Positions 57,370-64,000 of a stretch of 64,000 bases of DNA are shown here, piece by piece. The stretch comes from CAZYMI01 sp964648505. GTDB taxonomy: Bacteria > Pseudomonadota > Alphaproteobacteria > Micavibrionales > Micavibrionaceae. Every line of letters starts with the position of its first letter. Positions within the stretch are counted from its first letter, which is position 1. Below the pieces are notes generated by a model. It had not been told where the DNA came from. It did not search any database and saw only the letters and a list, made by a program, of their open reading frames with translations. The stretch covers positions 1 to 64,000 of the forward strand of contig CAZYMI010000004.1 of the NCBI GenBank assembly GCA_964648505.1, written 5' to 3'. Position numbers and translations under genes: made by a program.

Positions 57370-57955
57370 AATAACGGTTGGTGATACGCCATCAACTCTT
57401 GATACACCCCGCACGCCTCACCTTCAAAAATGTACTTTTTCACTGGCTCCCTCAGATCATCGAGATACATCGCCCAACACAGCGCAAGAAATTGAAATCG
57501 CCCTAAAGGATCTAAATTTAGAAAATAAATTTGATTGCCCTGAATATCCAAGTGCTCAAGGGCATCACATTGAAATTCAGAAAAATTGCGAAGCAGGTCA
57601 GCTGTCCTTTAAAATTTGCGATCATGAGCAGAATCCGCTCCATAGCTTTGTTTTTTCGCTTGATGCTTTCAAACGCGAACGAAAAGACTATAAAATGATT
57701 TATGACGCCTATAATAAAGCCGCTTTAGGGTTTTCTTCACCAGACAGAATAGAAGCGATTGATATGGCAAGGCGTGGCATCCATAACGAGGGCGCAGAAA
57801 AACTAAGCGAACGCTTCAAAAACAGGGGGCTTTTTATGGATCATGAAACGGCCCGCCGATTATTCTTTCTATGGTTTTGCCTGACCCAAACAGACAGCAG
57901 AGGGCTTACACCGGGGTGCAGCCCAGCAAGCCTGCCCTACAACCCCCTTGCCTGA
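57362..57955 (+). CDS. UPF0262 family protein
   Basis: This family is found mainly in alphaproteobacteria, usually directly after murA, as here (8-base overlap). The core is visible in [36 protein letters not shown] and [11 protein letters not shown]. Residues about 177-197 (after FCLTQTD) are a short tail beyond the normal end. There is no known function. The gene for a low-molecular-weight phosphatase that often follows in this row is absent; infA comes next. Confidence 0.87.
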   Translation: MSEITVGDTPSTLDTPRTPHLQKCTFSLAPSDHRDTSPNTAQEIEIALKDLNLENKFDCPEYPSAQGHHIEIQKNCEAGQLSFKICDHEQNPLHSFVFSLDAFKRERKDYKMIYDAYNKAALGFSSPDRIEAIDMARRGIHNEGAEKLSERFKNRGLFMDHETARRLFFLWFCLTQTDSRGLTPGCSPASLPYNPLA

Positions 57956-58005
57956 ACGACAAAAGAGGTCTAGAAAGGCCGCTTAAAGCCATAACTGGAG
58001 TATCA

Positions 58006-58224
58006 ATGGCCAAAGAAGATCTTATTGAATTTAAAGGTGTTGTCACGGAAGTTCTGCCGAACACCATGTTTCGCGTCAAACTTGAAAATGATCACGAAAT
58101 TCTAGCGCATACAGCTGGAAAGATGCGTAAAAACCGCATTCGTGTTCTAACAGGGGATCAAGTGGTTGTTGAAATGACACCTTATGACCTGACCAAAGGC
58201 CGCATTATTTTCCGTGAAAAATAA
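58006..58224 (+). CDS. infA: Translation initiation factor IF-1
   Basis: This 72-aa S1-like OB-fold protein binds the ribosomal A site and helps IF-2 and IF-3 during initiation. It starts [19 protein letters not shown] and carries [18 protein letters not shown], almost invariant in the family. GGAG is 7 bases before the ATG. Its end overlaps the GTG start of maf by 11 bases. Confidence 0.99.
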   Translation: MAKEDLIEFKGVVTEVLPNTMFRVKLENDHEILAHTAGKMRKNRIRVLTGDQVVVEMTPYDLTKGRIIFREK

Positions 58225-58804
58225 AATACCTTTTATACTTGCTTCAGCCTCTCCTCGGCGTCTTGCGTTACTGGAACAGATCAAAATTATTCCCGACCAA
58301 GTTATTGCCGCTGATATAAACGAAACACCCCTTAAAGGCGAAAAACCTGATGCACTTGCACTGCGCCTAGCCCTTGCCAAAGCTTTGCATGTGGCCGCCC
58401 TTAACCCTGATTGCTTAATCCTCGCGGCTGATACTGTCGTGGCTTGTGGCTACCAAATTTTGCCCAAGGCCGAAACCGAAGCCGATGCGCGAACCTGTCT
58501 TACTTCGCTTTCAGGGAAACGTCACCGTGTTTATGGCGGTATCACTGTTATTGCCCCGCACAAAAAACCCGTCACACGGCTTGTCACCAGTATCGTGCGC
58601 TTTAAAAGGCTTTCGGTGAGTGAGATTAATACTTATATCAAGTCTCTGGAATGGTCTGGCAAGGCGGGCGGTTATGCCATCCAGGGTCTTGCCGCTGGGT
58701 TTATTTCTCAAATTTATGGGTCTTATTCCAATATCGTAGGCCTATCACTTTATGATACACTCCAGATCCTAAACGGGGTTTCTGGGCGTGGACATTCTGA
58801 TTGA
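58214..58804 (+). CDS. maf: Maf-family nucleotide pyrophosphatase
   Basis: Maf proteins hydrolyse non-canonical or modified nucleoside triphosphates (dTTP, UTP, m7GTP or pseudo-UTP depending on subgroup). The [13 protein letters not shown] loop at the start, AADTVV with the catalytic Asp, [10 protein letters not shown] and [10 protein letters not shown] are present; 196 aa is a normal length. GTG start inside infA; its stop lies inside the start of the RNase gene, so infA-maf-RNase G are tightly coupled. Confidence 0.94.
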   Translation: MKNKIPFILASASPRRLALLEQIKIIPDQVIAADINETPLKGEKPDALALRLALAKALHVAALNPDCLILAADTVVACGYQILPKAETEADARTCLTSLSGKRHRVYGGITVIAPHKKPVTRLVTSIVRFKRLSVSEINTYIKSLEWSGKAGGYAIQGLAAGFISQIYGSYSNIVGLSLYDTLQILNGVSGRGHSD

Positions 58805-60014
58805 AGAACTAAATGGATCGTTATGGGTGGCAGCGCTTGAGCGTAAAAAACTCATAGGGCTTGAAATAGACGCCGAACATGAAGCCGTGCGCTGGGGCTC
58901 TATTTATTGGGCGCGTGTGATCCGTATTGATGCTTCTTTAGATGCTGCTTTCCTTGATTTAGATGGAGAGAATAAAGGCATTCTTTATAACCGTGATGTT
59001 CGCATAACTGGCAAAGATGGAATAATCATCAAAGGGGGGAATGTTGCGATCGGCAAATTACTCTCTGCGGGTCAAATGATTTTAGTACAAGCCAAAGCCG
59101 GGTACTTACCCAAAGCCGATGATGAAGAAAAATGGGAAGATAAAACCCCTGTTGTCAGCATGGCGATCTCGCTGCCTGGTCGCTATCTGATCTATACGCC
59201 TTATGAAATTGATAACCGTATTTCACAACGTATCCGCGATCGAAAGTTACGTTCGCAACTTTTAGCAATGGTTGAAAAGTTAGAAGCGACAGAAGGCTGT
59301 ATTTTACGTGCTGCAGCCGCCAATACCCAGACCGAAATTCTGGTGCGTGAAGGTAAGCTTTTGCGCCTTGAATGGGATCATCTGCTTGAACATGCAAAAG
59401 GTGACAAAGCGCAGCTGATTTTACTTGGTCCTGATGCAATTTCACGAACATTATCTGACCAATCTCGTGCAAGAATTGATCGGATAGAAGTTGTAACCAT
59501 GGATCATTTTCAGGCTGCCGAAGAATGGTGTGAACTTTTTGCCCCTGATCTTGTCACCAAAATAAGACCTATTGAAATTGAAAATGCAGAAATCGATTTA
59601 GCTTTATTTGACCATCACGGGGTTATGGAACAGGTGGTAAGCTTGTTCCAACCCTATGCGCTGATGATATCGGGCGGTAATATGATCTTTCAAGATACGG
59701 CTGCGTTTATGGCGATTGATGTGAATTCAGGGGCGGATAAAAGGTCTCACCTTGCCTTGAATATTGAGGCAGCAGTAGAAATAGCGCGTCAACTTCGCTT
59801 ACGAAATCAAGGCGGTGCGGTTCTGGTTGATTTTTTAAAAATGCCAGATTCCAAAGACAAGAAAGCACTGCTCACAGCGTTACAAAAAGCAGTGGATGAA
59901 GATCCCTGCACCGTTCACATTCATGGATTTACACGACTAGGCCTTGTAGAAATGACCCGCGCCCGTCGTACCCCATCTCTTCATGATCGGTTCGAAGGCC
60001 GTATAAGCGACTAA
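58788..60014 (+). CDS. Ribonuclease E/G-type endoribonuclease without Zn-link
   Basis: A 408-aa RNase E/G family protein with GTG start. An S1-like region with LDAAFLDLDGENKGIL is followed by the catalytic DNase I-like core: both metal-binding Asp motifs, MAIDVNSG and LVDFLKM, are present. The protein ends at MTRARRTPSLHDRF, just where RNase E/G proteins normally have the CPxC zinc link that joins dimers, so it is a short catalytic form. This gene commonly follows maf in alphaproteobacteria and is distinct from the full-length RNase E of the degradosome. Confidence 0.9.
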   Translation: MDILIEELNGSLWVAALERKKLIGLEIDAEHEAVRWGSIYWARVIRIDASLDAAFLDLDGENKGILYNRDVRITGKDGIIIKGGNVAIGKLLSAGQMILVQAKAGYLPKADDEEKWEDKTPVVSMAISLPGRYLIYTPYEIDNRISQRIRDRKLRSQLLAMVEKLEATEGCILRAAAANTQTEILVREGKLLRLEWDHLLEHAKGDKAQLILLGPDAISRTLSDQSRARIDRIEVVTMDHFQAAEEWCELFAPDLVTKIRPIEIENAEIDLALFDHHGVMEQVVSLFQPYALMISGGNMIFQDTAAFMAIDVNSGADKRSHLALNIEAAVEIARQLRLRNQGGAVLVDFLKMPDSKDKKALLTALQKAVDEDPCTVHIHGFTRLGLVEMTRARRTPSLHDRFEGRISD

Positions 60015-60034
60015 CACAATAAAGGACAGTTTAA

Positions 60035-60910
60035 ATGACGTCGATCATCTATGCCTTAATAAGCTGCGTTGCATTCAGCGCGACTGTGGAACTAACCCGC
60101 CGTACAAGTATTGATGGTTTTGAAGCTATTTTTTATCGGTCCCTGTTTTCAGCGCTTTTTTTAATACCTGTTTTGATGTTTTTGCCCCTGCCCTCAGACG
60201 TTCCTTTTTATTTTGCTGCCTTTATCAGCGCACTTGTTTACATGTATGGCCTGACCACTCTTGCCAATCTAGCCCTTGAACATAACGGTCGGGTTGCCAT
60301 GATGTATCAACCCATCACAATTGTTCTAACCTTTATCGGCTGGTTTATGTTTGACCCCTTCCAGCAAAAATACTTCCTGGAAAACAAAGAACTTCTTTAT
60401 TCTGTAATCGCTTCTTTTGTTGTGCTTTTTCTAAGCCTGCATTTTATCAGGCGTAATGATTACGCGTGGAACGCTTTTTTGCGCGTGGCCCCTGTTGGTG
60501 TTTTGTTTGCAGGATTAAATGTTTTGCAAAAATGGCTACTTGGAAGTAGTACAGACAGTTATCATGCCGTGCTGATATTTCTTTTTGCTGTCAATGTCAT
60601 GATGGTTCTTGTATCGCCTTTATTTGTTTCTATGCGCACCCATACAAACGAACAAAATTTCTCTTCTTTATCATCTATGCGGTGGGGCTGGCTTTTGGCA
60701 GCATCTTTTTTTGGCCTTGTGGGTTGGTTTTGCCTTATTTATGCGATTGCGATTGCGAATAACCCGGCTTTTCCGTGTGCTATTTCCACGCTCACGCCTG
60801 TGTGCCTGATGGCTTATTACCTTCTCAAAGGGGTCAGGGATAACGCAAGCCCCGTTGCAGGCGCCTTTATGACGGCCAGCGCCATTGTGCTCGCCCTGCT
60901 AACACGTTGA
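60035..60910 (+). CDS. EamA/DMT-type transporter
   Basis: A 291-aa integral membrane protein with about ten hydrophobic helices in two halves, the layout of the drug/metabolite transporter superfamily. There is a long charged loop between helices 7 and 8 (around residues 205-220). No substrate can be assigned; the superfamily exports amino acids, nucleobases or sugars. It lies 20 bases after the RNase gene and before tRNA-Phe. Confidence 0.75.
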   Translation: MTSIIYALISCVAFSATVELTRRTSIDGFEAIFYRSLFSALFLIPVLMFLPLPSDVPFYFAAFISALVYMYGLTTLANLALEHNGRVAMMYQPITIVLTFIGWFMFDPFQQKYFLENKELLYSVIASFVVLFLSLHFIRRNDYAWNAFLRVAPVGVLFAGLNVLQKWLLGSSTDSYHAVLIFLFAVNVMMVLVSPLFVSMRTHTNEQNFSSLSSMRWGWLLAASFFGLVGWFCLIYAIAIANNPAFPCAISTLTPVCLMAYYLLKGVRDNASPVAGAFMTASAIVLALLTR

Positions 60911-60990
60911 AATTATTCGCTTATGGGTTCTGGACAAGTGCCCATCCATCGCTTATAAACGTTTTTCTTCGACCCGACCCCAACTTAAAT

Positions 60991-61066
60991 GCCCAGGTAG
61001 CTCAGTCGGTAGAGCAAGGGACTGAAAATCCCTGTGTCGCCAGTTCGATTCTGGCCCTGGGCACCA
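60991..61066 (+). tRNA. tRNA-Phe (anticodon GAA), CCA encoded
   Basis: The acceptor GCCCAGG pairs with CCTGGGC; the D-arm contains AGCTCAGTCGGTAGAGC; the anticodon loop CTGAAAA gives GAA; the T-loop is TTCGATT; the discriminator is A61063, with CCA at 61064-61066. The usual false antisense frame of this tRNA is present on the other strand and was not annotated. Confidence 0.98.
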
Positions 61067-61089
61067 TTTGATAGAAGCGGGCATCCGCC

Positions 61090-63366
61090 ATGGGAAAACA
61101 CAAGGCTTTAAAAACTTCGAACGAAGCAAAGGCACGCCCACTTGAGGACTACAACAATAGCCTCGATATTTATCCGTTTGAACTTATTCAGCTTACCCCG
61201 CCAAATGACTATTTCAAAAATCAGCTTCATGCTGATTCATATTTGAACGTTATCTCTGCTTTAAAACAAAGGCAGATTGATCGGGCCTGTGACATACTTT
61301 CCGACATGACGAAGAATTTTCCGCTTGATTATGAGGCTCTGAATATTCAGGCTTGTTTTTTAATTCGTGAGAAAAAATTTGAAGACGCAAAAAAATTACT
61401 GCGTGACGCTGAAAAAATAAAGCGTAACGATCCTAAAATACTCAATAACCTTGGGCTCGTTTACTACAGGCTTCTAAGTCTTACCCAGTCTATTGATTAC
61501 TATAAGCTTGCCTTAAAATATGCACCATCATTGGCGCAAATTCATTTTAACCTTGGCCTTGCCTTTGATTTAAACAATGAACATGTAAATGCTTATAACG
61601 CCTATTCAAAATCATTGCAGCTTGAAAAAACCAAAGAAGCCGCAGGTAAATTCGGCAATCTTCTCAGGCGTGGTGGAAAATTAAAAGAAGCCGTCAGCGT
61701 TCTTGAAGCCAATTACAATAAATATCCACAGGATCTTGCTTCTGTCATTTATTTTGCAGATGCGCTTATTCATACAGGCGATTATATTCGTGCGCGTGAT
61801 TTAGCCTTAAAAGCTATCTTGATTGATCCCACGCATCCCCATAGCTGCATGTTATTTTCAGACCAGTTTGAAAATAAGTATTTTGAATTTTACTCACAAG
61901 AAGCTGAAGCTGCGATCATAAGCGCTCTCAAATCAAATGCAACATCAATAAGCACGTTAAGATCAGCCTGGTTGTCACTTTTAAAACTGAATCCTCAGAA
62001 ACCAGAATTCAAAACTTTACTAACCCTCAGCACATATGATGACTTTGTTTCGTTTTTTAGTGATAAGAACAGAGTTAATTTTTATACAGAGTATTTTCTA
62101 ACCGGCATTAAAAATTGTCTTATAACTGATCCACATTTAGAAAGAATTTTAAGCTACTGGCGCAAAATGCTTTTAACAGGGCACATCAATGGAACTTTGC
62201 TTTTAACGCACAAAGATAGAATGTTTCTTGCTGTCCTTTCAGAAAATTGCTTTTTTAATGAATATGTTTTTGCGTCAGATGATGAGGAAGCAAAAATTTT
62301 AACCACGCTGTCGCAAACAGATTTTCCTGATCCCGACTCCCTTCTTTTGTTATCCTGTTATAAATCCCTGCTGGACTTGCCGCATCATGCACGCTTTATA
62401 GACCATGCGCCCTATTTAAATGATTATCTTTCAGAGATATTCACCTTTCAAATTCGTGAACCTTTGATTGAAAAAGAGTTTCATCAGACCTTGAAAAGTT
62501 TTACCACAATAAATGATCCGGTATCACAAAAAGTAAAAGAACAGTATGAAGAAAACCCCTATCCACGCTGGAAAACTATATCGTCTTTTGAACCGTATGG
62601 TAATCGGCCAAAAAAAATTAAAGAGAAACAGAATATAAATATTCTGGTAGCAGGCTGTGGCACAGGGCAACAAATTATTGCCCATGCGCGCATTTATCAA
62701 AACTTTAGATTTACAGCAATTGATTTATCATCTGCGTCTTTGTGCTATGCCATGCGCAAATGTGCTGAACAAGGCCTGGATGCAGTTGATTTTTATCAAG
62801 AAGATATACTGAACATTTCTAAGATTGGCAAAAAATTTGATCACATTTTCTGTACTGGTGTTTTGCATCATATGAAAGATCCCGATGAAGGCATGGCTGC
62901 GCTGACACAGTCATTAAAGCCTGGCGGCATGATGAGGCTTGCCGTTTATAGCGAAATAGCACGGCGCGTTATTATAAAAGGGCGTGATTTTATTCAAAAA
63001 AATAACTACCCCTCTACCATAAAAGGTATACGTGATTTTCGTCAGATGGTCTTTGCCCTGCCTGATGGGCACGAACTTGCACCGTTAAAAAATATGATGG
63101 ATTTTTATACCCTTTCAAATTGTCGCGATCTTTTATTTCATGTTCAAGAACATCGCTTTACCATACCCGATCTTGACCAGTATCTAAAACGCCACAATCT
63201 TGTTTTTTGTGGTTTCTCTATTTCAAATGAAATTATCAATCAATTCAAATCTGATTTTCCCAACCTTGATCCACGCATTCTTTTGCATTGGCAAGAGTTT
63301 GAAGAAAAATACCCTGATACATTTTATGGCATGTATCAATTTATGGCTCAAAAGCCAGAAAACTAA
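61090..63366 (+). CDS. TPR protein fused to a SAM-dependent methyltransferase, 758 aa
   Basis: Residues about 45-255 form tetratricopeptide repeats (for example DPKILNNLGLVYYRLLSL and SLAQIHFNLGLAFDLN). After a helical middle, the family marker QYEENPYPRW (near 490) precedes a class I methyltransferase: motif I ILVAGCGTGQQ near 518, a later GVLHHMKDPDEG and LKPGGMMRLAVYSE. TPR-methyltransferases of this type are often found with surface-glycan genes, and a sugar-nucleotide epimerase is convergent here. The true substrate is unknown. The gene begins 24 bases after tRNA-Phe. Confidence 0.85.
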   Translation: MGKHKALKTSNEAKARPLEDYNNSLDIYPFELIQLTPPNDYFKNQLHADSYLNVISALKQRQIDRACDILSDMTKNFPLDYEALNIQACFLIREKKFEDAKKLLRDAEKIKRNDPKILNNLGLVYYRLLSLTQSIDYYKLALKYAPSLAQIHFNLGLAFDLNNEHVNAYNAYSKSLQLEKTKEAAGKFGNLLRRGGKLKEAVSVLEANYNKYPQDLASVIYFADALIHTGDYIRARDLALKAILIDPTHPHSCMLFSDQFENKYFEFYSQEAEAAIISALKSNATSISTLRSAWLSLLKLNPQKPEFKTLLTLSTYDDFVSFFSDKNRVNFYTEYFLTGIKNCLITDPHLERILSYWRKMLLTGHINGTLLLTHKDRMFLAVLSENCFFNEYVFASDDEEAKILTTLSQTDFPDPDSLLLLSCYKSLLDLPHHARFIDHAPYLNDYLSEIFTFQIREPLIEKEFHQTLKSFTTINDPVSQKVKEQYEENPYPRWKTISSFEPYGNRPKKIKEKQNINILVAGCGTGQQIIAHARIYQNFRFTAIDLSSASLCYAMRKCAEQGLDAVDFYQEDILNISKIGKKFDHIFCTGVLHHMKDPDEGMAALTQSLKPGGMMRLAVYSEIARRVIIKGRDFIQKNNYPSTIKGIRDFRQMVFALPDGHELAPLKNMMDFYTLSNCRDLLFHVQEHRFTIPDLDQYLKRHNLVFCGFSISNEIINQFKSDFPNLDPRILLHWQEFEEKYPDTFYGMYQFMAQKPEN

Positions 63367-64000
63367 ATCTTGTAATACCCTTTATACCATTCAACAAAAC
63401 GCTGAATGCCTTCTTCAAGGCCGATTTGGGGTACATAGCCTGTTGCGGCTTGCAAACTGCTCGTATCGGATGCGGTTTTTGGTACATCGCCTGCTTGCAT
63501 TGGTAGTGAATTTATTTTTGCCTTGCATCCTGTTTGTAATTCCAGAATTTTAATCATCTCTTTTAAATATACGGAAGTAGCGGATCCGATATTGTAAATT
63601 TTAAAAGGGGCAGATGAGCGGTCTGATCTTGGATTAGTCATTGATAATTGCAAATCACTCACAGGCGCTTGCGGTATAAGCCTGATAATCGATTCAACAA
63701 CATCATCAATATACGTGAAGCCGCGATACATATCGCCACCATTAAATACATCAAGCTCTTTGCCCTCAAATAATGCCTTTGTAAACTTAAATAAAGCCAT
63801 ATCTGGCCTGCCCCAAGGGCCATAGACTGTAAAAAATCGTAAACCCGTAACAGGCAGAGAAAACAAATGCGCATAGCTGTGTGCCATCATCTCATTGGCT
63901 TTTTTGCTTGCCGCATAAAGCGATATAGGATGGTCTGTTGTATCTGTTTCTGTGTAAGGGAGTTTTTGATTTGCACCATACACAGAACTTGATGAAGCAA
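63363..64000 (-). CDS. UDP-glucuronate 4-epimerase-like SDR, 5' part outside the window
   Basis: This extended short-chain dehydrogenase is open to the window edge: the frame continues upstream as ASSSSVYGANQKLPYTE, a typical active-site strand, so only the N-terminal Rossmann part is missing. YAASKKANEMMAHSY holds the catalytic Tyr-x3-Lys, and TGLRFFTVYGPWGRPDMALF is typical of UDP-glucuronate or UDP-glucose 4-epimerases. It supplies galacturonate-type sugars for capsule, LPS or exopolysaccharide. The stop overlaps the convergent methyltransferase gene by 4 bases. Confidence 0.88.
   Translation of the reverse strand, partial: ASSSSVYGANQKLPYTETDTTDHPISLYAASKKANEMMAHSYAHLFSLPVTGLRFFTVYGPWGRPDMALFKFTKALFEGKELDVFNGGDMYRGFTYIDDVVESIIRLIPQAPVSDLQLSMTNPRSDRSSAPFKIYNIGSATSVYLKEMIKILELQTGCKAKINSLPMQAGDVPKTASDTSSLQAATGYVPQIGLEEGIQRFVEWYKGYYKI

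Noticed and set aside
60953..61141. Minus-strand frame of 62 codons containing GPESNWRHRDFQ
   Set aside because: This is the well-known false protein produced by reading the antisense of a tRNA gene; it lies over tRNA-Phe.

Overview
The window looks like part of the chromosome of an AT-leaning alphaproteobacterium. Several features point to that class: the atpHAGDC order without the Fo genes, the dgt / SPOR / nagZ / scpA / scpB / tatABC block, zapE and mdh near sucCD, the murA-UPF0262-infA-maf-RNase G row, and a DUF2336 protein. I cannot name genus or family from sequence alone; a little-studied lineage such as Micavibrionales is only a guess. No rRNA, CRISPR array, transposase or phage module was seen. 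There is a 100-N scaffold gap at 54830-54929.

Layout. 0-8 kb: tRNA-Leu, two unknown membrane proteins, a tiny lysine-rich gene, cinA-like, map-radC-purB, then iron storage (bfr, and a bfd-like ferredoxin behind a Fur-like box) and an exported cyclophilin. 8-14 kb: a minus-strand operon of four large prepilin-like proteins; the first carries cysteine repeats and a von Willebrand A domain and is probably a surface adhesin. A fifth pilin-like gene lies at 18.5 kb, coupled to a DinG-type helicase. 14-23 kb: uvrB, a nitroreductase, lysS, the helicase and a LOG-family enzyme. 23-28 kb: F1 ATP synthase genes with an exported four-EF-hand protein inserted between atpG and atpA and an unusually short epsilon subunit. 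28-40 kb: many orphan genes set among TCA-cycle genes. They include a deiminase-like lipoprotein, a CheD/NTAN1-like protein, sucDC, then a 4.7-kb insertion between sucC and mdh with two lysozyme-like proteins and two unknowns. 40-51 kb: mdh, DUF2336, zapE, tatCBA, scpBA, nagZ and a SPOR protein on the minus strand, then a small plus-strand island (a paralogous pair, one member with an in-frame stop, plus an unknown gene) next to dgt, an ErpA-like carrier and xth. 51-64 kb: two lipoproteins, an isoprenoid-synthase-like protein, tRNA-Thr with a 70-bp tail-repeat array that caused the assembly gap, dcd-murA-UPF0262-infA-maf-RNase G, a DMT transporter, tRNA-Phe, a TPR-methyltransferase and a sugar-nucleotide epimerase cut by the window edge.

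The core genes cover ATP synthesis, TCA cycle, translation, DNA repair, chromosome condensation, Tat export and peptidoglycan synthesis or recycling. The accessory genes are mostly exported or envelope proteins inserted into otherwise conserved operons. The most unusual items are the prepilin family with its vWA member, the tRNA-Thr tail-repeat array, the lysozyme-like island between mdh and sucC, the deiminase/deamidase-like pair, and three genes of 35, 38 and 54 codons too short for usual gene calling.
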